Positions 26,159 through 37,100 of a stretch of 64,000 bases of DNA are shown here, in pieces. Every line of letters begins with the position of its first letter. Position 1 is the stretch's first letter. Source of the DNA: Viscum album (Eukaryota; Streptophyta; Magnoliopsida; Santalales; Viscaceae); the NCBI GenBank assembly GCA_963277665.1, contig OY728136.1, positions 1,977,300,576 through 1,977,364,575 on the forward strand, given 5' to 3'. The translations under genes and the position numbers were made by a program. Under the pieces are notes generated by a model. The model had not been told where the DNA came from and did no database searches. It saw nothing but the letters and a program-made list of their open reading frames with translations.

Positions 26159-26187
26159 GGTGCCCGGAATCGAATTCCGAGGGCACC
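26159..26187. repeat. 29-bp palindrome in the left LTR
   Basis: Arms GGTGCCC-GGAAT and ATTCC-GA-GGGCACC pair across a CGA loop with a two-base bulge. It is identical in the right LTR at 34338-34366, although the flanks differ. It could form a hairpin in RNA or single-stranded DNA. Function unknown. Confidence 0.8.
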
Positions 26188-27081
26188 GATGAACTCGCAG
26201 CGCCGATATTCGCTTAAGGAGACCTTTTCCGAGGTTGCGTTTTATGCAGGTTGAGAGTTAGTTTTTGGGAATTTAAAATGAAGTTAAGTAAAATGTGGAA
26301 ACACATTTTTTTTTTTTATCCAAGTTGGTTATAACCTCCCAAAGGGACTTAGGGGTGGGACCCACATCCACTTAACCTCCCTTGAGAGGATTAAGTATGG
26401 TGGGGCCCACACGAACTCTAACACTTCATCTTCCCTTTAAACTCCCTATAACTCCTCTTTAATTAATCTTGACAACTTGGGTTATTTAATTGAGATGAGT
26501 TACTTAATTTCAAACTTTTGAAATTCAAGTTGTTTAATTGTGTAAATAAAATAAGCTTTAAGCTTATTTTATTTTGGTTGGTATCCTTTGCCACCATGAG
26601 AGGATTTGGGAAGTTATCTCCATATTTTTCAACCTTGACGAAGAACACGAAGAACACTTAAGCTCCGATGAAGAACGCCGCTTCTCTTCTTCGTAGCCGG
26701 TGTGTTTCGGAAGATCGACGACGCCGCATCTTCGATCTTCTTCCCGTGTCAACGAAAGGAGATGTCGTTTCCTCCTCGGACTTTCTCCGTTAGCTTACGA
26801 AGCTTCTCCAGCGACGTACCTCGACGCCAACGGAAACGAAATTCAGTTTCCGCAACGCCCGACCTCCGCGACGCTTGTCTTCCGCAGTTTGTTGACGTGC
26901 TCCGCACTTGAAACCGATGTAGGGGTTTATTTTATTCTTTGTTCATGATTTATACCCATGATTATTTTTTCATGGAATTTTTCCAATTGTTAGAAAATAA
27001 CGTGAGGGGGCCGGACTGCACGAACATGGCCGACCCTCCTCCTTTTACATGCTGACTCTGTTGTGGATTGAAACAGGTGTG

Positions 27082-27250
27082 GCGCGGTGCCGTCACACCG
27101 CGCAGGATCATACGGCAAGAAACGCGTGGCGCCGTCGTGCCGCGTAGTAAAATAATGCAAGGACGCGACGCCGTCGCGCCGCGTCGAAGAATGTCGGAGA
27201 CACCGTGGCCGGATCGGGGCCGCGGCGGATGGGCGCGACGCCGTCGCGCC
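27082..27250. repeat. GC-rich hairpin array in the left LTR
   Basis: Inverted repeats recur about every 40 bp: GCGCGGTG...CACCGCGC at 27082-27103, an imperfect one near 27121-27144, CGCGAC.GTCGCG near 27163, and the perfect GGCGCGAC-GCC-GTCGCGCC at 27232-27250. Units share a GCCGTCG core. The right LTR has the same array. Confidence 0.75.
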
Positions 27251-28303
27251 GTGCCGGACAATGAAGGTCACGGCCGGTTCAGGGCCGCGACGGAACGAGA
27301 AGACCGGCGGCCAGCTGGGCCGCCGGTGTCGGAAGCCGGAAGGGGACCGGCCTTTGCCGGTCCCGTTAAGGAAGAACTGGCCGGCCAGGTCAGGCCGGCC
27401 GGAAGGGAGGAAAACCTGGGGGACTTAATTCCCCCGGACAGCTAATAAACGGCCCCCCATAATGAGGGGGGGCCGGTTTCACAAAGGGGGGGGGGGGCAG
27501 GCGCCCCCGTTCCAATAAGCTCTGCCTTCGGCCGAGCTGGCAGCGCGCCCAGCGCGCTGCCTTGCACCAAACCGGCGCGCCTGGCCAGACCGCCAGGCCA
27601 GGCCGGGCCGCGCCGGGGTGGGTCGACCCGGTTCGGGCCAACCGGGGGGGTCTCAGGCCGGGGCGGCCTGGGCCCGAAACCCCCGTTACCGAACGGTTTG
27701 GATTCAAATGCCCATAACTTGGGCTACGGACCTCCAAACGACGCGCCGTCAGTGGCGATGCGATCCTTGGATCGAGACGGTCGTTTCGGTATATCGCACT
27801 AAAGGTTTAGGAATACTTTGAGTTCGGCCAAGTTGGTTCGTACACGAAACCAACCGGGCCCTCGGAGCGGAAACGCTCATATCTTGAGCTACGGACGTCC
27901 GATTGATGTGTCGTCTACTTTGTTTAGTTCCTCTTAGTGAGACGGATCTTTTGGCATACTCTGCCCGAGGTCTGGACATAGGTGGAGTACAGTCGGGTTG
28001 GTTTTTCCTTAAAAACCAACCGGGCCCCTGGGACGAAAAAACCAATAACTCTCAGGTCGGGCATCCGATCGACGCACCGTTTGTTGTGTTGAGTTCCTGT
28101 TGACGATACGGAACTTTTGGATACATCAACTCTGGACTTTGTGACAGTTGATGTATCAGCCTCTCGGCTCGTTGAGCGGATCCTCCCGAACGAGCTTGCT
28201 GTGTGCGGGAACCCTAGAGCTGGTTGCGACTGCTACTGTGGCTGCGACGATGACTGTGAAGAGATCCTTACTGGATTTGACGAAGACGACTACAGCACTC
28301 TGT

Positions 28304-28660
28304 GATCCTGTGTGGATCAGTGCTACCGATCCTGTGTGGGTCTGATCCTGTGTGGGTCAGCGCTCAGCGGTCCTGTGTGAACCAGTGCCTACAGATCCTA
28401 TGTGGGTCTGATCCTGTGTGGGTCTTCGCGAGGGTTAGTTTCCTACCGATCCTGTGTGGTTCTTTGCAGGGGTTAGTACCTATCGATCCTTTGTGGGTCC
28501 GACGACTTAGATGGATCAGTGATCATCACTATCGTCCTCGAAGAAGTATACCTGTGTGAGATGAATCCTGTTTTCTTTCCTGTGTGGATTGTGTTGTGCT
28601 ATCCTGTGTGGATTACGTTTTTCTTTCCTGTGTGGAATACGTTTACTTTCCTATGTGGAC
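28304..28660 (+). repeat. TCCTGTGTGG repeat cluster in the left LTR
   Basis: About 13 copies of TCCTGTGTGG or close variants occur in 360 bp, many within gatcctgtgtgggtc. Spacing is irregular (about 18-45 bp). One gatcctgtgtgggtct copy differs in number between the two LTRs, which points to slippage. No protein meaning is visible. Confidence 0.8.
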
Positions 28661-29333
28661 TGAGTTGTACTTGGGCTCGGAGGTTGGAGCATATTGGAAT
28701 TGATGACTTACGTATATGTATGGGCATATACCTAAGAAGTGTCGGTTGTTACTTCGTGATTGTACCTTTCTTTTGTGGTTTATCCTTTGTGGATTTTGGG
28801 AGACCTTCGGGGGTCTCGGGGTCCCTACTGAGTAGCTTATACTCACCCCTGCACTGGCTATGCCCGCACTACGTTGTGTTGGTTGCAGGCGACGGACAGC
28901 ATTGATCGTGGTTGAGGCTCGCAGAGCAGGACGGTACCTGGAGGTGGACCACTGGGCGGGACGAGCTCGGAGCGGATGGCGGGACCCGAGGAGCAGTGGA
29001 GCTATCTGTACCCACCCTTCAGGTGGGATTTCCAGTGGACAACTCGGTGTAGCTGCTTTACTTTACAGTTGTTGTTTTCCCTTTCGAGTTGTACTTTACA
29101 GTTGGGCTTGTATTTTCGGCCCCTTTTACTTTCCGCACTTACTGTTGTACTCAGTTTCTTACTTAGTGTTTACTTCTTCCACTTGTACTCTGTGGTGCTT
29201 GTTTTATTTACAAAGGCAATGCCTTCCCTTTTTATCAGGATTTACGCCTTGGAGCTAGTCGCCAGCCCCTGGCCTATGGAAGGCAGGCTTGGGGTAGTCA
29301 CAGCACGGGCCCCGAGGACGGGTCGTGACAAAT

Positions 29334-29344
29334 TGGTATCAGAG
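29334..29344 (+). other. Primer-binding site (initiator Met tRNA)
   Basis: TGGTATCAGAG starts three bases after the LTR end and matches the 3' end of plant initiator methionine tRNA, whose full site is TGGTATCAGAGC. This is where minus-strand DNA synthesis starts. Confidence 0.95.
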
Positions 29345-29603
29345 GAGTTCAGTTCTACCGCGAACTCTGATCTTTTCTATGTGAAGCAATAGTGTTTAGC
29401 GTATTGGGTATGGTTATCAGTCCAGGGAGTCCAGTGTTGGTGCGGCGGCCAACATATCTGTACACCAGGACCCTGACTTCTGATTTCTGACTTAATGCAC
29501 GAAAACATTGATTGTGTGTGTTTCAATGTTTTATTTGTGATTACTTTATATCAGCTCACCAGGTATACTGTTCTGACCGTGGCGCACCTGTTTCTTTTTC
29601 AGG

Positions 29604-30758
29604 ATGGCCCCATGATGGCAGCCAGCTAGGGTTCTGAGAGTCGAGCGTGATGACAGCTCACCGACCGACGAGGCCTCGGTGCAGGGCCCTTTGTCAGCAG
29701 TGGCACCGGCGGTAGCACTACCCGCCGAGCCCCCGATACTTCTATCACCAGCCGCTGACGATGCACGTCACCTCAGCGCACTGCATGAGTTTCAGCGCCA
29801 GCGACCGCCTAGGTTCTATGGGGAGACGAACCCCCAGGAAGCAGAGGACTGGCTGGAGGCAGTGGTACGTGTGTTTTGGTTAGTGAGGACACTAGCAGAC
29901 CTCATGGTGATCCTTGCGGTGAGCCTACTGCATGCAGCAGTAGGACGATGGTGGAGCATGATGCTCCAAGTGCACGATGAGGCATCTCTACTTTGGACGG
30001 ACTTTTAGAGCCTCTTCCGCTCGGAGTTCGTCCCAGCCACCCTCCGTGCGGTGCGTATTCAAGAGCTTCTTCAGCTGCGGAAGGGCAGCATGACGGTCGC
30101 TCAGTACTCGGCGAGATTTACTGATCTCTCGTACTACTCGACCGAAATGGTACGGGACCCATTCTTCCGGGCCTGGACCTTTGAGCAGGTTTTGAGACAA
30201 GAGATCAGGGCATTGCTGATCTCCCTCAGCATTCCGAATCAGATAGGAGTACTAAAGCGGGCCCTTTTGATCGAGAGCTTCCTTGCTGAGTCTACACCAG
30301 CGCCGAGACCCACCACAGGGCGACACGTAGCAGAGTCTTCTGCCACAGGCAGTCGACGGATGACTCAGGGGTCCAGGCAGACCAGACCCTCAGGCAGATG
30401 ACCTCAGGACACTGGCTCAGCTGTGTGGGGCACACAGCGTGGAGCCAGTCTTTCGAGAGGCAGACAGTGCTACTCGTGCGGCGGGCAGGGCCACATGGCT
30501 CGTGACTGCCCGACCCGCCGTGCTGAGGAGCAGCAGACGGTTGAGGGACCACCGAGGCAGAGGCAGAGGGTCGACCGTGGCGATCCGTAGGGAGGAGGCG
30601 GACGAGGCAGAGGAGCTGGCCGAGCAGCAGGTGGTGGGCGATGCTTTGAGGCTCTACCACCACCACCACCAGGAGGTCCACCCCGACCACAGGGAGCTGG
30701 CGAGCAGAGACAGGCACAGCTCCAGGCAGCAGAGGCCTACGACCACGGCACACCAGAG
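29604..30758 (+). pseudogene. gag of the Tekay-like element
   Basis: The frame opens with ATG at 29604. The fourth codon is TGA (29613), so even the N-terminus is blocked. The capsid-like part has FYGETNPQEAEDWLEAV, then LFRSEFVPATLR and IQELLQLRKGSMTVAQYSARF, matching the Retrotrans_gag domain. A zinc knuckle CYSCGGQGHMARDC (CX2CX4HX4C) is intact at 30468-30509. Further stops are TAG 30006, TGA 30399 and TAG 30588. All lie in the same frame, which runs on into pol. A Pro/Gly-rich linker follows the knuckle. Gag packages the element RNA. Confidence 0.92.
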
Positions 30759-31290
30759 ATGATTCGAGGTACTATCTGTGTCTATTCCACCCTTGCTGCA
30801 GTACTTATAGACATAGGAGCGAGTCACTCTTTCATAGCCACTTCCCTTGTTCGGAGCTCGGAGATTCCGACAGAGCCGTTGGCTCAATCCTTACGGCTAG
30901 AGACTCCTACAGGAGCATACTCGACGATTACGCACTGGTGCCGGCAGTGTGAGCTTACTCTAGGAGGCGAGAGCTTCGGCTGGGATCTTCTAGTAGCAGT
31001 GTCGAGGTCTTATGATGTCATCTTGGGCATTGATTGGTTATCTATGGTCCATGCACAGATTGACTGTTTTAGGCGCAAGGTGCGATGTGTACGCATTGAC
31101 GGGAGCAGGTTCACCTTCACCGGCGAGAAGGGAGCCTTTGTAGCACAGGATGGACTTCTGCGGAGAAGAAGACAGCCCATCACTCATCAGATGGCTAGCC
31201 TCATCCTAGAAACAGTTGACGTGCGGAGTCCTCGTTTTCCTGCAGTGGTGGATCAGTTTGCTGACGTTTTTCCCGATAACGTTCCAGGGT
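30759..31290 (+). pseudogene. Protease domain of the Tekay-like element
   Basis: The open stretch from 30759 carries [13 protein letters not shown] where active relatives have D-S/T-G-A-S-H-S-F. The Ser/Thr after the catalytic Asp is Ile (codon ata), which a single C-to-T change from aca would explain. Downstream [18 protein letters not shown] is well conserved. No stop falls inside the domain, but it is fused in frame to a broken gag-pol. The normal enzyme matures the polyprotein. Confidence 0.9.
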
Positions 31291-31935
31291 TACCTACTCG
31301 TAGAGAGGTAGAATTTTATATTGACTTGAACCCCAGGACATCTCCGATATCGACTCCAGCATATTGGATGGCCCCCGCCGAGCTTCGAGAGCTATGGGTA
31401 CAGTTGGGGGACTTGCAGGGCAAGGGGTTCATTCGACCCAGTGTTTCACACTGGGCTTCCCCGATATTGTTCGCCAAGAAGGCGGACGGGAGCTTGCGAC
31501 TTTGTGTTGACTACCGTCGCCTGAACCAGGTGACAGTGAGGAACAAGTATCCGCTACCGAGGATTGATGACCTCTATGATCAGCTCAAGGGAGCACGGTG
31601 GTTCTCAAAGATAGACCTCAGGTCAGGCTATCATCAGCTCAGAGTTAGAGACGAGGACGTACCAAAGACGGACTTCAGATGTCGGTATGGCCACTATGAG
31701 TTCGTTGATATGCCCTTCGACGTGACCAATGCTCCAGCAGTGTTCATGGCCCTCATGAACAGGATCTTTCAGCCATACCTCGATCGATATGTCGTGGTCT
31801 TCATCGACGACATTTTGATTTACTCGACAACTGAGGAGGAGCATGCCTACCACTTGCGAGTTGTACTAGACACACTCCGAGAGCACCAGCTTTATGGTAA
31901 GCTCTTGAAGTGACAGTTCTGGATACATGAGGTCC
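31291..31935 (+). pseudogene. Reverse transcriptase of the Tekay-like element
   Basis: Well preserved: [56 protein letters not shown], then the catalytic box [12 protein letters not shown] with both Asp residues intact. A TGA at 31911 interrupts the thumb just before the conserved [10 protein letters not shown] segment. The palm itself has no stop. The domain copies RNA into DNA. Confidence 0.95.
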
Positions 31936-32600
31936 ACTTCTTGGAACTCGTTATATCTGAGGCGGGAGTTGCAGTGGATCCTGCGAAGATCGAGTTTGTG
32001 TTAGCTTGGGAGCCACCCAGGAGCGTGACGGAGGTTTGGAGTTTCTTGGGACTAGCTGGATACTACCGGAGATTCATGCCAGACTTCTCTAGAGTTATGG
32101 CACCACTCTCAGCTTTGATGAAGAAGTGGAAACCCTTTGTGTGGTCAGAAAAATGTCAGCAGAGCTTCCAGGAGCTGAGACAGAGATTGACCAGCGCACC
32201 TATCTTGAGGTTTCCTGGGGAGGGAGTAGGGTACGTAGTCTACTGCGATGAATCATGGACCAGACTCGGTTGTGTCCTGATGCAGGATTGGGCAGTGATC
32301 ACCTATGGATCACGTCAGTTGAGGCCGCATGAGCAGAACAACGCTACCCATGACCTGGAGTTAGCAGCAGTGGTCTTCGCTCTGAAGACATGGAGACACT
32401 ACCTGATGGGCGAGTGCTTTACAGTCTTTTCTGGTCATCAGAGTCTCAGGTATATCTTCTCACAGAAGGACCTGAACATGAGACAGCGGTGATGGCTCGA
32501 GTTCCTCTAGGACTGTGACTTTGAGATAGTCTATACTCCTAGAAAGGGGAACGTGGTAGCCGATGCCCTCAGCAGGAGGACGGGCATTCAGCTACTTCAG
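31936..32600 (+). pseudogene. RNase H of the Tekay-like element
   Basis: The connection and RNase H follow in the same frame: [45 protein letters not shown], then [11 protein letters not shown]. The third catalytic Asp, usually in TDHKSL, is Gly here (SGHQSL), so activity should be lost even without the stops. TGA at 32490 and TAG at 32508 break the following RWLEF..DCDFEI segment. VVADALSRR ends the domain. Confidence 0.92.
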
Positions 32601-33892
32601 GAGGCGAAGGAGCAGCTAGCCTCTTTGCAGATATCCTTCGTGGATAGAGATGGAGAAGCCTTCCTTCAGTCTCTCACAGTCACTCCTCCACTTCTACAGC
32701 GGGTCAGAGAGGCACAACGTGGGGACGCTGACTGTGAGACCCGGCGTGCACAGATATCTTCGAGACAGGAACCTGATGGTTTCTCCCTTGGAGTAGAGCA
32801 TGACATCCTTTTCAGAGGACGTACCATGGTACCAGTTTCTTTACGGGAGGAGGTGCTGAGAGAGATTCACACTTCTCCCTTGGCGGTACATCCCGAAGTG
32901 GCGAAGATGTACCAGGATCTCAGACGACAGCACTAGTGGCCGGGCATTAAGAAGGCAGTGGCAGAGTTCGTTTCTCGATGCCTCACCTGCCAGCAGGTGC
33001 AGGAAGAGCATCAGGTACCAGCAGGATTGGTAGAGCCCTTGGAGGTCCCAGAGTGGAAGTGGGATGGGATATCTATGGACTTCATGACTGGACTTCCATG
33101 CACTTCTAGAGGTCACGACTCCATTTGGGTGATTGTCGACCGACTCACCAAGTCGGCTCACTTCTTACCCATCAGAGAGCAGGGCTCAATGGAGAGCTTG
33201 GGACGTCTCTACGTTCAGGAGATTTTATGGCTTCACGGTGTTCCATCATCTATCGTCTCCGATCGAGATTCTCGTTTTACTTACCGGATATGGAAGGGAT
33301 TGCAGGAGGTGTTCGGAACGCAGTTACTTTTGAGCACAGCCTTTCACCCTCAGACGGATGGTCAGACGAAGAGGACCATTCAGACTCTTGAGGACATGCT
33401 CCGCGCATGTGTACTCGACTTTGGTCGTAGCTGGGAGGACCACCTACCCTTGGTGGAGTTTGCGTACAACAACAGTTACCACTCCACCATCGGGATGGCA
33501 CCGTATGAGGCGTTGTACGACCGACCTTGTAGATCTCCTTTGTGTTGGACAGACCCTGGGGAGTCAGCACTTCTGGGACCAGAGATGGTCCAGGCCACGA
33601 CAGAGAAGGTCCAGGTCATCCAGGAGTGGATGAGGACAGCTCAGAGCCGGCAGAAGTCATACGCTGACAGGAGCCGGACGCCACTAGAGTTCGGGGATGG
33701 TGACCACGTCTTCTTTCGGGTCTCACCTCGACGTGGTATACGGAGATTTGGCCGAGGCGGAAATTTATCTCCGCACTTCATCGGACCCTTCCAGGTCCTC
33801 AGCAGGATTGGCGAGGTGGCTTATCGCCTGGCTCTACCACCTTAGTTGCATCGGGTGCACGACGTCTTCCACGTATCTTAGCTGAGGAGATA
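32601..33892 (+). pseudogene. Integrase of the Tekay-like element
   Basis: The HHCC zinc part spans HTSPLAVHPE to CLTCQQVQ, with TAG at 32934 inside it. The catalytic core has SMDFMTGLP and [10 protein letters not shown], keeping both Asp residues. The Glu, normally in QSERTIQTL, is Lys (QTKRTIQTL), one G-to-A change from inactivation of an intact site. The C-terminal part has [23 protein letters not shown] codons at 33843 and 33879 cut the tail before the chromodomain. Confidence 0.93.
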
Positions 33893-34115
33893 CGTGCACG
33901 ACCCGATGCACATCATTGATCATGGGGAGCTTTACGTTGACGATGGGGCGACTTTTACAGAGGTCCCGGTGGAGATCGAGGATCGACAGGAGCGGTTCCT
34001 ACGTGGACGGTCGATTCCTCTAGTGCGCAACAGATGGCAGCACGGGAATCTCCAGGAGAGCACTTGGGAGCGGGAGGCTCAGATGCGTGCTCAGTACCCT
34101 CATTTGTTTCCCTAG
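33893..34115 (+). pseudogene. Chromodomain tail of Pol, Tekay-like element
   Basis: The last open piece in the gag-pol frame reads VEIEDRQERFLRGRSIPLV and WQHGNLQESTWE. It ends at the natural stop TAG 34113. This is the pattern of the integrase-linked chromodomain of plant chromoviruses, which is thought to bind heterochromatin marks and steer insertion. The two stops just upstream separate it from integrase. Confidence 0.88.
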
Positions 34116-34148
34116 TTTTGACGTATCTTTACGGGGACGTAAATCCCT

Positions 34149-34158
34149 GAGGTGGGAG
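34149..34158 (+). other. Polypurine tract of the Tekay-like element
   Basis: GAGGTGGGAG lies three bases before the right LTR. It is the expected plus-strand primer and confirms the element's direction. Confidence 0.9.
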
Positions 34159-34161
34159 TAA

Positions 34162-37100
34162 TGTAAAGACCCGTAAAATTCAAGGGAAATTTTTTCTTAA
34201 TTTTCTTTGGAATTTTACAAGAGCGCGGTTTCTGACAGCACCTGATTCTGAGGCCCGGAGTTCCCGGAATCATTTTCCGAAGTTTGGCACGGGTACGTTC
34301 AGTGAACGAATGAGTGGGAATTTCTAACTTTTGAACCGGTGCCCGGAATCGAATTCCGAGGGCACCGATGAACTCGCAGCGCCGATATTCGCTTAAGGAG
34401 ACCTTTTCCGAGGTTGCGTTTTATGCAGGTTGAGAGTTAGTTTTTGGGAATTTAAAATGAAGTTAAATAAAATGTGGAAACACATTTTATTTTTTTTATC
34501 CAAGTTGGTTATAACCTCCCAAAGGGAGTTAGGGGTGGGACCCACATCCACTTAACCTCCCTTGAGAGGATTAAGTGTGGTGGGGCCCACACGAACCCTA
34601 ACACTTCATCTTCTCTTTAAACTCCCCATAACTCCTCTTTAATTAATCCTGACAACTTGGGTTATTTAATTGAGATGAGTTACTTAATTTCAATCTTTTG
34701 AAATTCAAGTTGTTTAATTGTGTAAATAAAATAAGCTTTAAGCTTATTTTATTTCGGTTGGTATCCTTTGCCACCTTGAGAGGATTTGGGAAGTTCTCTC
34801 CATCTTCTTCAACCTTGACGAAGAACACGAAGAACACTTAAGCTCCGATGAAGAACTCCGCTTCTCTTCTTCGTAGCCGGTGTGTTTCCAAAGATTGACG
34901 ACGTCGCATCTTCGATCTTCTTCCCGTGTCAACGAAAGGAGACGCCATTTCCTCCTCGGACTTTCTACGTCAGCTTACGAAGCTTCTCCAGCGACATACC
35001 TCTTCAGACGCACCTCGACGCCAACGGAAACGACGTTCGGTTTCCGCAACGCCCGACCTCCGCGACGCTTGTCTTCCGCGGTTTGTTGACGTGATCCGCA
35101 ATTGAAACCGAGGTAGGGGTTTATTTTATTCCTTGTTCATGATTTATACCCGTGATTATTTCTTCGTGGAATTTTTCCAATTGTTAGCAAATAACGCGAG
35201 GGGGCCGGACCGCACGAACACGGCCGACCCTCCTCCTTTTACATGTTGACTCTGTTGTGGATTGAAATGGGTGTGGCGCGGTGCCGTCGCACCGCGCAGG
35301 ATCATACGGCAAGAAACGCACGGTGCCATCGTGCCGCGTCGTAAAATAATGAAAGGATGCGACGCCGTCGTGCCGCGTCGAAGAAAATCAGAGACACCGC
35401 GACCGGAGCAGGGCCGCAGCGGATGTGCGCAACGTCGTCGCGCCGTGCCGGACAACGAAGGCCGCGGATGGTTCTGGGCCGCGGCGGAACGAGAAGTCCG
35501 GCGGCTAGCCGGGCCACCAGTGTCGGAAGCCGGAAAGGGACCTGCCTTTTCCGGTCCCGTTGAGGAAGAACCGAACGGCCAGGTTGGTCCGGCCGGAAGG
35601 GAGGAAAACCGGGGGGAATTAATTCCACCGGCCAGCTAATAAACGGCCCCCCATAATGAAGGGGGGGGGGGCAGGCGCCCCTCGTTCCAATCAGCTCAGC
35701 CTTCGGCCGAGCTGGCAGCGCGCTGCCTTGCGCCGAACCGGCGCGCCGGGTCGGGTCGACCCGTTCCGGGGCGGGTCGACCCGGTTCGGGCCAACCGGTC
35801 TTGGGCCGGGACGGCCCGGGCCCGAAACCCCCATTACCGAACGGTTTGGATTCAAATTCCCAAAACTCGGGCTACGGACCTCCAAACAACGCGCCGTCAG
35901 TGGCGATGTGATCCTTGGATCGATACGGTCGTTTTGGTATATTGCACTCAAGGTTTTGGAATACTTTGAGTTCGGCCGGGTTGGTTCGTACACGAAACCA
36001 ACCGGGCCCTCGGAGCGGAAACACTCATATCTTGAGCTACCGACGTCCGATTGACATGTCGTCAGCTTTGTTGAGTTCCTCTTAGTGAGACAGATATTTT
36101 GGCATACTCCGCCCGAGGTTTGGACACAGGTGGAGTACAGTCGGTTTGGTTTTGCCTTAAAAACCAACCGGGCCCCTGGGACGAAAAATCCAATAACTCT
36201 CAGGTCGAGCGTCTGATCGACGCACCGTCTGTTGCGTTGAGTTCCTGTTGACGATACGGAACTTTTGGATACATCAACTCTGGACTTTGTGACAGTTGAT
36301 GTATCAGCCTCTTGGCTCGTGGAGCGGATCCTCCCGAACGAGCTTGCTGTGTGCCGGAACCCTAGAGCTGGCTGCAACTGCTACTGTGGCTGCGACGACG
36401 ACTGTGCAGAGATCCTTAGTGGATTCGACGACGATGACTACAACACTCAGCGATCCTGTGTGGATCAGTGCTACCGATTCTGTGTGGGTCGGATCCTGTG
36501 TGGGTCATCGCTCAGCGGTCCTGTGTGAACCAGCGCCTACAGATCCTGTGTGGGTCTTTGCGGGGGTTAGTTTCCTACCGATCTTGTGTGGGTCTTTGCG
36601 GGGGTTAGTACCTATCGATCCTTTGTGGGTCCGACGACTTATATGGATCATTGATCATCTCTATCGTCCTCAAAAAAGTATACCTGTGTGAGCTGAATCC
36701 TGATTGCTTTCCTGTGTGGATTGTGTTGTGCTATCCTGTGTGGATTATATTTTTCTTTCCTGTGTGGAATACATTTACTTTCCTATGTGGACCGAGTTGT
36801 ACTTGGGCTTGGAGGTTGGAGCATATTGGAATTGATGACTTAGGTAGATGTATGGGCATATACCTAAGCAGTGTCGGTTATTACTTCATGATTGTACCTT
36901 TCTTTTGTTGTTTATTCTTTGTGGATTTTGGGAGACCTTCGGGGGTCTTGGGGTCCCTACTGATTAGCTTATACTCACCCCTACACGGGCTATGCCCGCA
37001 CTACATTGTGTTGGTTGCAGACTATGGACAGCGTTGATCGTGGTTGAGGCTCGCAGAGCAGGAGGGTACCTAGAGGTGGACCACTGGGCGGGACGAGCTC

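Larger units (their letters stand above)
25983..29330 (+). repeat. Left (5') LTR of the Tekay-like element, 3348 bp
   Basis: Begins tgtaaagacccat and ends cgggtcgtgaca. It contains, in order, a strong palindrome (26159-26187), a GC-rich island with a hairpin array (27082-27250), a 12-base G run near 27487, and a TCCTGTGTGG repeat cluster (28304-28660). Several overlapping open frames of 60-138 codons in the GC-rich half have no counterpart motifs and are not genes. A clear TATA box could not be chosen. Confidence 0.95.

Noticed and set aside
26962..27821. Overlapping open frames of up to 125 codons in a GC-rich stretch, repeated at 35156-35639
   Set aside because: They lie in the GC-rich part of both LTRs of the Tekay-like element, occur on both strands and in several frames, and have Arg/Pro/Gly-rich low-complexity translations caused by the hairpin repeats.
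28302..28905. Open frames rich in DPVWV-like repeats
   Set aside because: The repeats come from the TCCTGTGTGG word cluster in the LTR. The frame is not conserved as a protein between the two LTRs.
29334..29344. tRNA-like match
   Set aside because: It is only the primer-binding site complementary to the tRNA 3' end. No cloverleaf or tRNA gene is present here or at the other primer sites.
33125..33633. Alternative-frame open frames inside integrase, and minus-strand ones at 30292-30753 and 32841-33161
   Set aside because: Shadows of the gag-pol frame. The conserved motifs all lie in the frame of 29604.
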